A stretch of 46,291 nucleotides of DNA, from positions 1 through 46,291 of the forward strand of contig JASJBK010000001.1 of NCBI GenBank assembly GCA_030066555.1. The letters are read 5' to 3'. This document shows positions 18,553 through 30,158 of the stretch, in pieces. The notes beneath the pieces are model-generated. The model was given only the letters and a program-made list of their open reading frames with translations. It was not told the DNA's origin and made no database searches. Origin of the DNA: Halieaceae bacterium (lineage in GTDB: Bacteria > Pseudomonadota > Gammaproteobacteria > Pseudomonadales > Halieaceae). Position numbers and translations under genes: made by a program. The stretch's first letter is position 1, and each line of letters starts with the position of its first letter.

Positions 18553-19452
18553 TTATTCCGGTGCCTTGAACTCGTGGCCCCACAGGCTGGGGCGGGTTGA
18601 AATGGTGGGCGTGTAACCCTCCCAGTCCATTTGCAGGCCGTCACAGCCGTATTCGAGGGCGAAGCCGCCCGGAGTCGCCATATAGAACGACAGCATCCGG
18701 TCGTTGGTATGGCGCCCCAGCGTAGACGTTACCGGGATATCCCGCGCCAGTACCCGGTCGAGGCAGTACCCCACCTCGTCAATGGTCGGCACTTCCACCA
18801 TCAGATGCACGCAACCGGAAGGCATTTCCGCCTGGTACAGCGCCAGGCTGTGGTGGCGCGGATTCTGCACGTGCATGAAGTTCAGGCCCTGGCCCGGGTC
18901 GGCGGGGTCCTCGCTGAAATGGAAATGCATGTAATCGGTGTCGCCGAAGCCCAGCACGTCACGGTAGAAGGCATGGGTTTCGACCAGGTTGGGCGCCGGC
19001 AGCACCGCGTGCCCGAACCCCATGTCACCGTTGAAGCCGGTCTCGAATCCCGCCACCCCGGCCGGGGAAACGAACTTGTCGTATTCGAGCGCGCCACCGT
19101 GATAAAGCTCCAGGGTATTCCCCGCGGGATCAGCCAGACGCACCAGGGCCTGCACCTGCCGCTCTGCACATTCATCATCGCTGCCGTGGCTGTAGCTGAC
19201 ACCGGCGGCATCGAGCTCGGCGCAGGCGGCGATGAAATCCTCGGACGATGCCAGTTCCCAGCCGCACAATTGCAGGCGATCGGCGTCACCGGGAATGATC
19301 GCAAACCGGAACGGCCGCGCGTCCATCTTCAGGTAGACATGGCCGTCGGGGGCGCTGGCCAGCATCATTCCCAGCACCTCGGTGCCGAAACTGGCCCACC
19401 GGGCGGGCTCAGTGGATTCAATGCGCACATAACCGAGGCTGCGAACGTTCAT
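18553..19452 (-). CDS. VOC-family extradiol (type I) ring-cleavage dioxygenase, HsaC/BphC-like
   Basis: Two glyoxalase/VOC modules; probable metal ligands in GFGHAVLPAPN, NPRHHSLALYQ and FALEYGCD. Confidence 0.85.
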   Translation of the reverse strand: MNVRSLGYVRIESTEPARWASFGTEVLGMMLASAPDGHVYLKMDARPFRFAIIPGDADRLQLCGWELASSEDFIAACAELDAAGVSYSHGSDDECAERQVQALVRLADPAGNTLELYHGGALEYDKFVSPAGVAGFETGFNGDMGFGHAVLPAPNLVETHAFYRDVLGFGDTDYMHFHFSEDPADPGQGLNFMHVQNPRHHSLALYQAEMPSGCVHLMVEVPTIDEVGYCLDRVLARDIPVTSTLGRHTNDRMLSFYMATPGGFALEYGCDGLQMDWEGYTPTISTRPSLWGHEFKAPE

Positions 19453-19574
19453 AGGCTCTCCTGTGTTTCGTTCATTCTGGCGACTGGTCTCGCAGCCGGT
19501 CAACCGAATGTGGCAGCGGCGAGCGCCCGGTTCAGGCCTGTAAACCAACCCGCGAAGCCCCAAATTCAGCGCTA

Positions 19575-19588
19575 TTGACCTGCATCAA
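19575..19588 (+). promoter_or_regulatory. Putative FNR/Anr box upstream of hemN
   Basis: TTGACCTGCATCAA, one mismatch to TTGATNNNNATCAA; 50 nt upstream of the hemN ATG. Confidence 0.7.
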
Positions 19589-19638
19589 GCCCCGCAGGAG
19601 GCGGCGTTGCTATGCTCTCCGCAGGAGGCTGAGACTGG

Positions 19639-21036
19639 ATGGACAAGTTGGTGACGAACGCGGGGCAGGATATGGCGCTGATTGAGAAATATGCGCGCAG
19701 TGGTCCCCGTTACACCTCCTACCCGACCGCCCCGCAGTTCGGCGAGAGCTTCCCCGTGGACGACTACCTGCGCGACGCTCGCAGCCACCAGTTGGGCTCG
19801 CTGTCGCTGTATGTGCACATCCCCTTCTGCCAGGACATCTGCTACTACTGCGCCTGCAACAAGATCGTGACCCGTGAGCCGGGCACTGCGCAGCGCTACC
19901 TGGCCTCCCTGCGCCGCGAAATCGCCATGCAGGCGGAAATCCACGGCAAACGCCGACCCGTGCGCCAGATGCACTGGGGTGGCGGTTCGCCGACCTACCT
20001 GGATAACGCCGAGGTCACCGAGCTGATGCACGACCTCGCCAGCCACTTCACGCTGATGGACAGCGGCGTGCGCGAGTACTCCATGGAACTCGACCCACGC
20101 ACCACCGCCGCCGGCGCCATCCCACTGATGAAAGGGCTGGGCTTTAACCGGGTCAGCCTGGGGATCCAGGATTTCGACCCGCTGGTACAGAAGTCCATCA
20201 ACCGGGTCCAGCCCTTCAAGATGGTGCGCAAGCTGGTCGACGAAATCCGCCACTTCGATTTCCGCTCGCTGAGTTTCGATTTGATCTACGGCCTGCCGCA
20301 CCAGGACAGCCTGACCATGGAATCGACGCTGCAGAAAGTAATCGAGCTGCGGCCGGACCGGATCGCCTGTTTCAACTACGCGCACCTGCCGGATCGCTTC
20401 AAGTCCCAGCGTGCGATTGACCGACTGACCTTGCCAAGCCCTTCCGATAAGCTGGCATTGCAGTGGCAGATTGCCGACACCCTGCAGGCCGCAGGTTATG
20501 TCCATATCGGTCTCGACCACTATGTGCTGCCCGATGACGACCTGGCGCAGGCCCAGCGCGATGGCAAGCTGCAGCGCAACTTCCAGGGCTATTCACTGTT
20601 GCTGGCGGACGACCTGGTCGGCATGGGTGTGTCTTCCATCAGCCAGGTGGGCGACTACTACGTGCAGAATGCCCGCGGCCTGGACGACTACTACTCAGAT
20701 GTGGATGCGGGCAAGCTGCCCATTCATCGTGGCTACCGCACCAGCTCGGAAGACCGCCTGCGGCGCCACGTGATCATGTCACTGATCTGCAATCTGTCAC
20801 TGGATCTCGATAGCTGTGAATTGCCTGGCGACGCCAGTTTCTGGCAGCACTTCGAGCAGGAAATCGCCGCGCTGGAGGACATGCAGGCGGATGGGCTGCT
20901 GGCCCTGGAAAATGACCGCATCAGTATCACCGAGCAGGGAAGGCCCTTCCTGCGCAACGTTTGTATGGTATTTGACCAATATCTGAATCCACCGGAATCA
21001 GCGGCTAACTCGCCGCGCTATTCCGCAGTGATCTGA
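19639..21036 (+). CDS. hemN: Oxygen-independent coproporphyrinogen III oxidase
   Basis: YVHIPFCQDICYYCACNKI radical SAM motif; MHWGGGSPTYL; RVSLGIQDFDPLVQKSINRVQP. Confidence 0.97.
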   Translation: MDKLVTNAGQDMALIEKYARSGPRYTSYPTAPQFGESFPVDDYLRDARSHQLGSLSLYVHIPFCQDICYYCACNKIVTREPGTAQRYLASLRREIAMQAEIHGKRRPVRQMHWGGGSPTYLDNAEVTELMHDLASHFTLMDSGVREYSMELDPRTTAAGAIPLMKGLGFNRVSLGIQDFDPLVQKSINRVQPFKMVRKLVDEIRHFDFRSLSFDLIYGLPHQDSLTMESTLQKVIELRPDRIACFNYAHLPDRFKSQRAIDRLTLPSPSDKLALQWQIADTLQAAGYVHIGLDHYVLPDDDLAQAQRDGKLQRNFQGYSLLLADDLVGMGVSSISQVGDYYVQNARGLDDYYSDVDAGKLPIHRGYRTSSEDRLRRHVIMSLICNLSLDLDSCELPGDASFWQHFEQEIAALEDMQADGLLALENDRISITEQGRPFLRNVCMVFDQYLNPPESAANSPRYSAVI

Positions 21037-21048
21037 CGGTCTATACTA

Positions 21049-21846
21049 ATGAAAAAAATTCCGGGGGGGCTTATGAACATTCCAGCAAAAACTGTGGGTG
21101 AATCGGCTGTTACGCGCAAATGCACCCACGATTACCGGGTGAGCTGCGGCAACTGCCGGCTCAATACTCTCTGTCTTCCACTTGCTCTGGATTCCGCTGA
21201 CGTGGAGCGACTGGACAACATCATCCAGCGCGGCAAACCACTACAGAAAGGCGAGCACCTGTACCAGGAAGGTGTGGCCTTTACCGCCGTCTACGCAGTC
21301 CGCTCGGGGGCGATCAAGGCCTACCGGGTGACTGACGACGGGCGCGAACAGGTTACCGGCTTCTACTTCCCCGGCGAGATCCTCGGCATGGACGGCATCA
21401 GCAAGAATGCCCACGCCTGCTCGGCCCGGGCCCTGGAGACTGCGGCGGTTTGCGAAATACCGTTCAGTCACCTGCAGGAGTTGAGCACCCAGATGCCCGA
21501 CCTGCAGCGCCACTTCTTCCAGTTGATGAGCCGCGAGATCACCGAGGATCAGCAGCTGATTACCCTGCTCAGCAAGAACACCGCGGAGGAACGCATCGCT
21601 GCGCTGATGCTCAGCATCTCGTCGCGCAATGCCCGCCGCAAGCTGAGTGCCACCCAGTTCCGCCTGCCGATGTCGCGCATCGATATCGGCAACTACCTTG
21701 GCCTTACGGTGGAGACCGTGAGTCGGGTTTTCAGTCGCTTGCAGAAACTCGAAATCCTCGAGGTCAGCAACAAGGAAATCAAGATACTCGACCTGGACGC
21801 GCTCAAGGAGATAGCCAACGTCCACGTATGCGAGGACGACGAATAG
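21049..21846 (+). CDS. fnr: FNR/Anr-family oxygen-responsive regulator (start may be 21073)
   Basis: CGNCRLNTLC plus a later Cys (HACSARALE) consistent with 4Fe-4S ligation; CRP-fold and HTH SRIDIGNYLGLTVETVSRVFSRLQ. Confidence 0.95.
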   Translation: MKKIPGGLMNIPAKTVGESAVTRKCTHDYRVSCGNCRLNTLCLPLALDSADVERLDNIIQRGKPLQKGEHLYQEGVAFTAVYAVRSGAIKAYRVTDDGREQVTGFYFPGEILGMDGISKNAHACSARALETAAVCEIPFSHLQELSTQMPDLQRHFFQLMSREITEDQQLITLLSKNTAEERIAALMLSISSRNARRKLSATQFRLPMSRIDIGNYLGLTVETVSRVFSRLQKLEILEVSNKEIKILDLDALKEIANVHVCEDDE

Positions 21847-21962
21847 CGTCAGACTCCCGGGGTTCCGGGACCTAGAGAAAAGCAGCCCGGGTTCGAACTG
21901 CCCGGTTGTATAAATGAAGGCGGTGACCAACACCGCCCGGTCAAACAACGAGGGGTGAATCG

Positions 21963-22565
21963 ATGTTCAATCATGCATTGGGCCTGATGGTGCAGCCGAG
22001 TGTGGCATGGCAAAAGGTGGCGGACCTGCCGGCGCCCACCATGCGAACCATGGTGCTGTTTCCTGCCATCATGGCCCTGCTGCCTTCCGTCGCCTGGTAC
22101 TTCGGCACCACCAACGTGGGCTGGACCGTCGGCGAAGGGGGCGCCATCCGCCTGACCGCGGACAGCGCCCTGGTACTGATCATCCTGTTCTATTGCGCCA
22201 TGGTCGGCTCGATCGCTGTGATCGGCTACTTCATCCACTGGATGTCCAAGACCTACGGCGCCGATTCGAGCCTCGCCAAGGGTATTGTCATTGCGGGCTT
22301 TACGGCCACGCCGCTGTTCATCTTCGGGGCGGTTGGTTTCTATCCGGTACTCTGGCTCGATATGCTTATTGGAGTGGTCGCCGTCTGCTGGTCGGTCTAC
22401 CTGATGTACCTGGGGATTCCGATCGTGATGCGCATTCCCGAAGAACGCGGCTTCCTGTTCTCGAGTGCCGTTCTAGCAATTTGCCTGGTGATCCTGGTCT
22501 GCATTCTTGTGGGCTCAGTGATCCTGTGGGACTTCGGGGCCGGGCCCGCGTTTACCGACGCATAA
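21963..22565 (+). CDS. Yip1-family-like integral membrane protein
   Basis: 200 aa with several hydrophobic helices; QPSVAWQKVADLPAPTMRTMVLFPAIMALLPSVAWYFG and IAGFTATPLFIFG...YLMYLGIPIVMRIP. Confidence 0.65.
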   Translation: MFNHALGLMVQPSVAWQKVADLPAPTMRTMVLFPAIMALLPSVAWYFGTTNVGWTVGEGGAIRLTADSALVLIILFYCAMVGSIAVIGYFIHWMSKTYGADSSLAKGIVIAGFTATPLFIFGAVGFYPVLWLDMLIGVVAVCWSVYLMYLGIPIVMRIPEERGFLFSSAVLAICLVILVCILVGSVILWDFGAGPAFTDA

Positions 22566-22600
22566 GCCGCCACCGACACCAGATTTTCAAGGATTTGTAG

Positions 22601-24115
<1,515 letters not shown>

Positions 24116-24125
24116 GGAGCAGTCA

Positions 24126-24734
24126 ATGAAACACGAGGTAGTTGAAAAGAACATTGGCCTGATGATGATTCTCATCGTTGTCGCCATCAGCTTTGGTGCA
24201 CTGGTCGAACTGGTACCCCTGGTCTTCGGCAAGGAAGTACGCGAGCCGATCGAGGGACTCAAGCCCCTGAGCGCCCTGGAGCTGGAGGGCCGCGACATCT
24301 ATGTACGTGAGGGCTGCAACGTCTGCCACTCGCAGATGATTCGCCCGCTGCGTGCCGAGACCGAGCGCTACGGCCACTTCTCGGTCGCCGGAGAGTTCGT
24401 TTACGACCACCCATTCCTGTGGGGCTCCAAACGCACCGGCCCGGACCTGGCCCGGGTGGGCGGCCGCTACAGCGACGATTGGCACCGCGCCCACCTCTAC
24501 AACCCGCGCGACCTGGTGCCGCAATCCAACATGCCGGCATTCCCCTGGCTGTTTGACCGCGATATCAACGGCGACAAGACCGGCGGCAAGATGGCTGCCC
24601 TGCGCGCGGTCGGCGTGCCTTACACGGATGCCGACATTGAAGGCGCCGCGGCCGCGGTCGCCGGCAAGAAAGAAATCGACGCTATGGTCGCCTACCTGCA
24701 GCAATTGGGCACGCTTATTCAGAGGAGACGCTGA
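24126..24734 (+). CDS. ccoO: cbb3-type cytochrome c oxidase subunit II (mono-haem)
   Basis: [32 protein letters not shown]...[28 protein letters not shown]. Confidence 0.97.
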   Translation: MKHEVVEKNIGLMMILIVVAISFGALVELVPLVFGKEVREPIEGLKPLSALELEGRDIYVREGCNVCHSQMIRPLRAETERYGHFSVAGEFVYDHPFLWGSKRTGPDLARVGGRYSDDWHRAHLYNPRDLVPQSNMPAFPWLFDRDINGDKTGGKMAALRAVGVPYTDADIEGAAAAVAGKKEIDAMVAYLQQLGTLIQRRR

Positions 24735-24736
24735 GC

Positions 24737-24955
24737 GTGGATATCAACACCGTGCGCGGCCTGACGACGCTGCTGCTGCTGATCGCCTTTATCGGCCTGG
24801 TCATCGTTGTGTACAGCCGCAGCAACAAGTCGCGCTTTGACGAAGCGGCCAACCTGCCGTTCGCCGACGAGGAAGCCCACCGCCAGACCATGGCACAAAC
24901 CTTGGCAGAGCGTGAGACCGGCGCCGACACGGCGCATAAGGAGAAGCAAGCATGA
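24737..24955 (+). CDS. ccoQ: cbb3-type cytochrome oxidase subunit CcoQ (GTG start)
   Basis: MDINTVRGLTTLLLLIAFIGLVIVVYSRSNKSRFDEAANLPFADEE between ccoO and ccoP. Confidence 0.93.
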   Translation: MDINTVRGLTTLLLLIAFIGLVIVVYSRSNKSRFDEAANLPFADEEAHRQTMAQTLAERETGADTAHKEKQA

Positions 24956-25830
24956 GCAGTTTCTGGAGTGCCTGGGTCATCATCCTGACCGTTGTCACCT
25001 TCATCGGGACATTCTGGGTACTGTTTGCCAATCGCACCCGGGCACCCGCAGACCCGGAACAGACCACCGGCCACGCGGCTGACGGTATTGAGGAATACGA
25101 CAACCCGCTGCCCTACTGGTGGTTCCTGATGTTCATGATCACCCTGGTGTTCGGTGTCGGCTACCTTATCGTCTACCCGGGCCTCGGCAACTTCCCGGGT
25201 ATGCTGGGCTGGACCCAGGTGCAGCAATGGGAGACTGAGGTGGCACGCGCGGAGGAGCGTTTCAGCGCAGTGCGCTATCGCTACCTGGCGATGCCGGTGG
25301 AAGAAGTGATCCAGCACCCCGAAGCACTGCGCATGGGCCAGCGCCTGTACGGCGTCAACTGCTCGGTGTGCCACGGTGCCGACGCCTACGGCGCCTACGG
25401 CTTCCCCAACCTGGCTGACGGCGACTGGATCTGGGGCGGCACTCCAGACGCGATCAAGCACACGCTGGTACACGGTCGCCAGGCGGCCATGCCCTCCTGG
25501 GAGGCGGCCCTCGGTGACGAGGGTGTTCGCAACGTGACCGCCTATGTCATGCAACTCAGCGACCGCGACGTCGATGACAGCATGGCGGCTGCCGGCAAGA
25601 CCCAGTACGACATGCTTTGCGTGGCCTGCCACGGCGCCGAGGGCCTGGGTAACCCGGTACTGGGCGCACCGAACCTGACCAATGGCATCTGGCTCTACGG
25701 CGGTTCCGAAAGCGAGATCCAGCACACCCTGCGCGTTGGCCGCAACGGCGTGATGCCCGCCTTTGGCGAGCAGCTCAGCGAGGACAAGATTCACCTGATC
25801 ACTGCCTACGTCTATAGCCTGAGCCAGTAG
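24952..25830 (+). CDS. ccoP: cbb3-type cytochrome c oxidase subunit III (di-haem)
   Basis: CSVCHGADAYGAYGFPNLADGDWIWGG and CVACHGAEGLGNPVLGAPNLTNGIWLYGG. Confidence 0.97.
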   Translation: MSSFWSAWVIILTVVTFIGTFWVLFANRTRAPADPEQTTGHAADGIEEYDNPLPYWWFLMFMITLVFGVGYLIVYPGLGNFPGMLGWTQVQQWETEVARAEERFSAVRYRYLAMPVEEVIQHPEALRMGQRLYGVNCSVCHGADAYGAYGFPNLADGDWIWGGTPDAIKHTLVHGRQAAMPSWEAALGDEGVRNVTAYVMQLSDRDVDDSMAAAGKTQYDMLCVACHGAEGLGNPVLGAPNLTNGIWLYGGSESEIQHTLRVGRNGVMPAFGEQLSEDKIHLITAYVYSLSQ

Positions 25831-25864
25831 ATGTAAGCAGCAGTTGCGAACAAAGCGGTAATCC

Positions 25865-27283
25865 ATGAACAAACCAGACCTCATCGAGGTCGAGGATCTG
25901 GCGCCAGCCGAGGTTGCTGAGCTCGACCTCTACCAGAAGCGGGAAAAGATCTACACCCGCAAGATTGAAGGCTTTTTCCAGCGCGTTCGGCTGTTCACCG
26001 GCTGGCCGCTGCTGGCCGGCTACTTCCTGCTGCCCTGGCTGCAGTGGGGTGATCGCCCGGCGGTGCTGTTCGACCTGCCCGAGCGCAAGTTCCACATCCT
26101 GTTCATGACCTTCTGGCCGCAGGACTTTCCGCTGCTGGCCTGGCTGCTGATCATCTCGGCGTTCTCCCTGTTTACCGTGACCGTGTTCCTGGGCCGGGTG
26201 TGGTGCGGCTACACCTGTCCGCAAACTGTGTGGACCAGTATTTTCATGTGGGTGGAGCAGCGGGTCGAAGGCAGCCGCAACCAGCGCATGAAACTCGACA
26301 AGACACCCTGGTCCCTCGCCAAATTCGGCAAGAAGTTCACCAAGCACTTCCTGTGGCTGGCGGTGGCCTTCTATACCGGCATGACATTCGTCGGCTACTT
26401 CTATCCGATACGCGAGTTGAGCCTGGATATCGTTACCCTGCAGGTCACCACCTGGGGCGCGGCCTGGACCACTTTTTTCACCCTCGCCACCTACATCAAC
26501 GCCGGCTGGTTGCGCGAACAGGTCTGCGTATTCATGTGCCCGTACGCGCGCTTCCAGTCCGTGATGTTCGACCACGACACGCTGATCGTGGCCTATGACA
26601 AGCAGCGCGGCGAGCCGCGCGGCGCGCGCCGGCGCGACGCCGACAAGTCGGCCGAGGGCCTGGGCGACTGCATCAGCTGCCAGCTGTGCGTGCAGGTCTG
26701 CCCCACCGGCATCGACATTCGCGACGGCCTGCAGTACCAGTGCATCGGCTGCGCCCTGTGTGTGGACGCCTGCGACTCGGTCATGGACAAGATGGGCTAC
26801 GAGCCGGGCCTGATTCGCTACGCCAGCGAAGCCGAGCTGGAAGGCGGCAAAACCCACTGGCTGCGCCCGCGCCTGATCGGTTACATCGTCGCCCTGCTGG
26901 TGATGGTGAGCGCCTTCTCCTGGCGCATCTACAACCGGGTACCGCTGGAAATGACCGTGATTCGTGATCGCAGCCAGCTTTATACCGAGATCGCGGGAGA
27001 CTCGATCGAAAACGTCTACACACTGTCGATTCTCAACATGGACGAGGAGATGCACAGCTATACGCTGCGACTGGAAGGCCTGCCCGACGCCAGCATCATC
27101 GGCGACACCGAACTGCTGCTGAATGCCGGCGAAGTGCGCAGCCTGCCGCTGCGAGTGCGCGCGCCGAGGGACAGCTTCGACCGCCCGAGCAGTGCCTTCG
27201 AATTTGTTATCGAATCCGATGACGGCGCCGCCCTCTCGGATCGCGCAGAAAGCCGCTTCCTGGTACCAATGGGGAACCCTTGA
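25865..27283 (+). CDS. ccoG: Cytochrome c oxidase accessory protein CcoG (RdxA/FixG)
   Basis: Ferredoxin motifs CISCQLCVQVCPTGIDIRDGLQYQCIGCALCVDACD; WCGYTCPQTVWT. Confidence 0.97.
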   Translation: MNKPDLIEVEDLAPAEVAELDLYQKREKIYTRKIEGFFQRVRLFTGWPLLAGYFLLPWLQWGDRPAVLFDLPERKFHILFMTFWPQDFPLLAWLLIISAFSLFTVTVFLGRVWCGYTCPQTVWTSIFMWVEQRVEGSRNQRMKLDKTPWSLAKFGKKFTKHFLWLAVAFYTGMTFVGYFYPIRELSLDIVTLQVTTWGAAWTTFFTLATYINAGWLREQVCVFMCPYARFQSVMFDHDTLIVAYDKQRGEPRGARRRDADKSAEGLGDCISCQLCVQVCPTGIDIRDGLQYQCIGCALCVDACDSVMDKMGYEPGLIRYASEAELEGGKTHWLRPRLIGYIVALLVMVSAFSWRIYNRVPLEMTVIRDRSQLYTEIAGDSIENVYTLSILNMDEEMHSYTLRLEGLPDASIIGDTELLLNAGEVRSLPLRVRAPRDSFDRPSSAFEFVIESDDGAALSDRAESRFLVPMGNP

Positions 27284-27774
27284 ACGACTTCGCCGACACA
27301 ACACCGCCGCCCTGGTATCGCCAGTTCTGGCCATGGTTTCTATTTGGCCTGCCCGGGATTGTGGTGGTGGCCGGGCTGACCACCTGGTGGATCGCTGCCA
27401 ATAATGCCGACAGCCTGGTGGCAGAGGACTATTACAAGGAAGGCCTGGCGATCAATCAGGAGCTCAGTAAACAGCGCCTGGCAGAGCAGCTGGGCGTGGC
27501 CGCCGTCATTGAGGCGAGCGGCGACAGCGTCGAGGTCACCCTGGACAGCGAAGTACTGCCGGCCGCGCTGGAGCTGGAGCTGTCACACCCGTTGGATGCC
27601 GAGAGCGACATCGAGCTGCGCCTCGCCCAGATCACCCCCGGAATCTACCGTGCCCCCGCTGACCTCTCTGCTAGTCCTCGCTGGCTCTGGCAACTGGAAC
27701 CCATCGTGAGCGACGCCGATCGCCGCTGGCAGCTGCTCGGGGAGCTCAGGCTCCGCGATGTTGAAGCGAACTGA
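27280..27774 (+). CDS. ccoH: FixH/CcoH-family protein
   Basis: PPPWYRQFWPWFLFGLPGIVVVAGLTTWWIAANNADSLVAEDYYKEGLAINQ between ccoG and ccoI. Confidence 0.92.
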   Translation: MNDFADTTPPPWYRQFWPWFLFGLPGIVVVAGLTTWWIAANNADSLVAEDYYKEGLAINQELSKQRLAEQLGVAAVIEASGDSVEVTLDSEVLPAALELELSHPLDAESDIELRLAQITPGIYRAPADLSASPRWLWQLEPIVSDADRRWQLLGELRLRDVEAN

Positions 27775-30154
27775 CAGCGAGCACTGCTACCACTGTGGCG
27801 AGCTGGTGCCGCCTGGCACCCACCTCACTGTGGAGATCGGTGGCGAGCCCCGCCCGATGTGCTGCCCGGGCTGCCAGGCGGTGGCGCGACTGATTGCCGG
27901 TAGCGGCCTCGATTCTTTCTACCGCCTGCGCACCGAGCTCAACGAAACCGCGCCGCCCCTGCCGCAGGAAAATCTTTACCTGGCCTACGACAACCCGGAA
28001 AACTGCGCAGACTTCGTCAGCGCGCTCGACAACGGTGAGCATCGCGCACAGCTCTTACTGGGCGGCATCAGCTGTGCTGCCTGTACCTGGCTGATCGAGA
28101 AGGCCCTGCTGGCGAACCCCGCCGTCAGCGGCGCCAACGTCAACCTGTCCCAGCAGTCCCTGGTGGTGGAGTTCAACCGCGAGCAGCTGCCGCTCAGCGA
28201 GATATTCCAGCAGCTGCTGGCGCTGGGCTACGACCCCCACCCCTGGCAGCTGAGTCAGGGCGCACGATTGATTGAAACCGAGCAGCGCGCTGCCCTGCGC
28301 GAGCTGGCGGTAGCCGGCCTCGCCATGATGCAGGTGGGCATGTTCGGTATCGCCCTGCACGCCGGCGACATCCAGGGTATCGCGCTGGAATACCGCGGCC
28401 TGATGCGCTGGGTCAGCCTGCTGATTGCCAGTGTGGTGGTGTTCTACAGTGCCCGCAGCTTCTTCCACAATGCCTGGAACAACCTGCGCTTCGGCCGCCT
28501 GGTCATGGACCTGCCGGTAGCCCTGGCTATCGGCCTTGCCTATATCGCCAGTGCCTGGGCGACGCTACAGAACAGCGGCGAGGTGTATTTCGACTCGATC
28601 GCCATGTTCACGTTCTTCCTGCTGCTGGGCCGCTATATGGAGCGCCAGGTGCGGCGCCGCGAGTTCCTGCGCCAGACAGACCTGCAAAGCCTGTTGCCGG
28701 TCGCATCACTGCGCCGTGAGGGTGATAGCTGGGCTACGGTACCCACGCGATCTATACGCAGCGGCGACGTGCTGCTGCTGCGGGCCGGGGAAACCATTCC
28801 AGCCGACGGCGTGTTGCTCGACGGCGGCGGCGCAGTGGACGAGGCGGCCTTCACCGGCGAGCATCTGCCGCGCAGTATCGGGCCCGGCGAACAGGTGTCT
28901 GCCGGTACCGTACTGCGGGAAGGCGGCGGCAGCATGCGGGTAGCTTGCGATGCCGCAGGCAGTCGCCTCGCCACCATGCTCGGCATGCTGACCCGGGCTG
29001 GCGACAAGCCCACGTTGGCCAGGCTCGCCGACCGGGTGGCTGCCAGGTTTGTCGGCGCGGTACTGGTAATCGCCGCCCTGGTGGCGGCCTACTGGATTCA
29101 GGTCGATGCCACCCGCGCCCTGTGGATTACGCTTTCGGTGCTGGTGGTCAGCTGTCCCTGTGCGCTCGCGTTGGCAACCCCGGCGGCACTCACGGCTGCC
29201 ACCGCGCACCTGCGCCGTCGCGGGTTGCTACTGGTGGGTGAGGACAGCCTTGAAGGACTGTTACGCTGCCAGCGGGTCATCTTCGACAAGACCGGTACCC
29301 TGACCCACGGCGAGCTGCGCCGTCGCGAAACCCGTGTCGCCGAGGGCAGCACTGAAGAAGAAGCACTGGCCATTGCCGCGGCGCTGGAACAACAGGGCAG
29401 GCACCCGATTGCCCAGGCCTTTGCCGACATTACGGCTGCCACCGGTTTGCGGGAGGTCGAGGTGGTCGCCGGGCGCGGCATTCGCGCCTCGCTGGATGGC
29501 CGCCGCATTGCCATCGGCAGCCCGGCATTTGTTTCTGAAACCTGCCCGGGACTACCGGCACCTCCGCAGGCACCGGGACACTGGATTGCACTGGCAGCAG
29601 ACAGCGGACTGCTGGCCTGGTTCGCCCTCGACGACTCGCCACGCTCCGATGCCGAAGCAACCGTGGCTGCCCTCCAGGGTCGAGGCCTGGCCGTGGAGCT
29701 GCTGTCCGGTGATCCTTCAAATGCGGGCCGGGAGCTGGCGCAACAGCTGGGCATCGATGCGGTGCGTATCGGTGCCAGCCCCAAGGACAAGCTGGAACAC
29801 ATCCACAGCCTGCAGGCCGCCGGCACACCGGTGGCCATGGTGGGCGACGGTCTCAACGATGCTCCGGTACTGGCCGCTGCCGACTGCGCCTTTGCGGTCA
29901 ACCAGGCCACCGATCTCGCCAAATCGCAGGCCGACGCAATCCTGCTGGGCCAATCACTGGGACCACTGGATGACGCCTTTGCGATGGCGGTGCGCTGCCG
30001 CAAGATCATTCGCCAGAACATGAGCTGGGCATTGGCCTACAATGGCCTGGCGGTGCCACTGGCTGCGGCGGGTTGGGTACCGCCCTGGGCCGCCGCAGTA
30101 GGCATGAGCGCCAGCTCACTGCTGGTGGTGCTCAACAGCCTGCGACTAAAATAG
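27758..30154 (+). CDS. ccoI: Heavy-metal (copper) P-type ATPase CcoI/FixI
   Basis: N-terminal CYHCGELVP and CCPGCQAV; GISCAACTWLIEKAL; VVSCPCALALATP; DKTGTLTHGE; MVGDGLNDAPVL. Confidence 0.97.
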   Translation: MLKRTDSEHCYHCGELVPPGTHLTVEIGGEPRPMCCPGCQAVARLIAGSGLDSFYRLRTELNETAPPLPQENLYLAYDNPENCADFVSALDNGEHRAQLLLGGISCAACTWLIEKALLANPAVSGANVNLSQQSLVVEFNREQLPLSEIFQQLLALGYDPHPWQLSQGARLIETEQRAALRELAVAGLAMMQVGMFGIALHAGDIQGIALEYRGLMRWVSLLIASVVVFYSARSFFHNAWNNLRFGRLVMDLPVALAIGLAYIASAWATLQNSGEVYFDSIAMFTFFLLLGRYMERQVRRREFLRQTDLQSLLPVASLRREGDSWATVPTRSIRSGDVLLLRAGETIPADGVLLDGGGAVDEAAFTGEHLPRSIGPGEQVSAGTVLREGGGSMRVACDAAGSRLATMLGMLTRAGDKPTLARLADRVAARFVGAVLVIAALVAAYWIQVDATRALWITLSVLVVSCPCALALATPAALTAATAHLRRRGLLLVGEDSLEGLLRCQRVIFDKTGTLTHGELRRRETRVAEGSTEEEALAIAAALEQQGRHPIAQAFADITAATGLREVEVVAGRGIRASLDGRRIAIGSPAFVSETCPGLPAPPQAPGHWIALAADSGLLAWFALDDSPRSDAEATVAALQGRGLAVELLSGDPSNAGRELAQQLGIDAVRIGASPKDKLEHIHSLQAAGTPVAMVGDGLNDAPVLAAADCAFAVNQATDLAKSQADAILLGQSLGPLDDAFAMAVRCRKIIRQNMSWALAYNGLAVPLAAAGWVPPWAAAVGMSASSLLVVLNSLRLK

Positions 30155-30158
30155 GCGC

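Noticed and set aside
21881-21917. tRNA T-arm-like sequence CCCGGGTTCGAACTGCCCGG after fnr
   Set aside because: No acceptor, D or anticodon arm could be assembled around it; likely a chance hairpin or terminator element.
25799-27334. 511-aa minus-strand ORF antisense to ccoG
   Set aside because: Low-complexity His/Gln/Val/Ala-rich translation typical of the antisense frame in GC-rich DNA; the plus strand encodes unambiguous CcoG.
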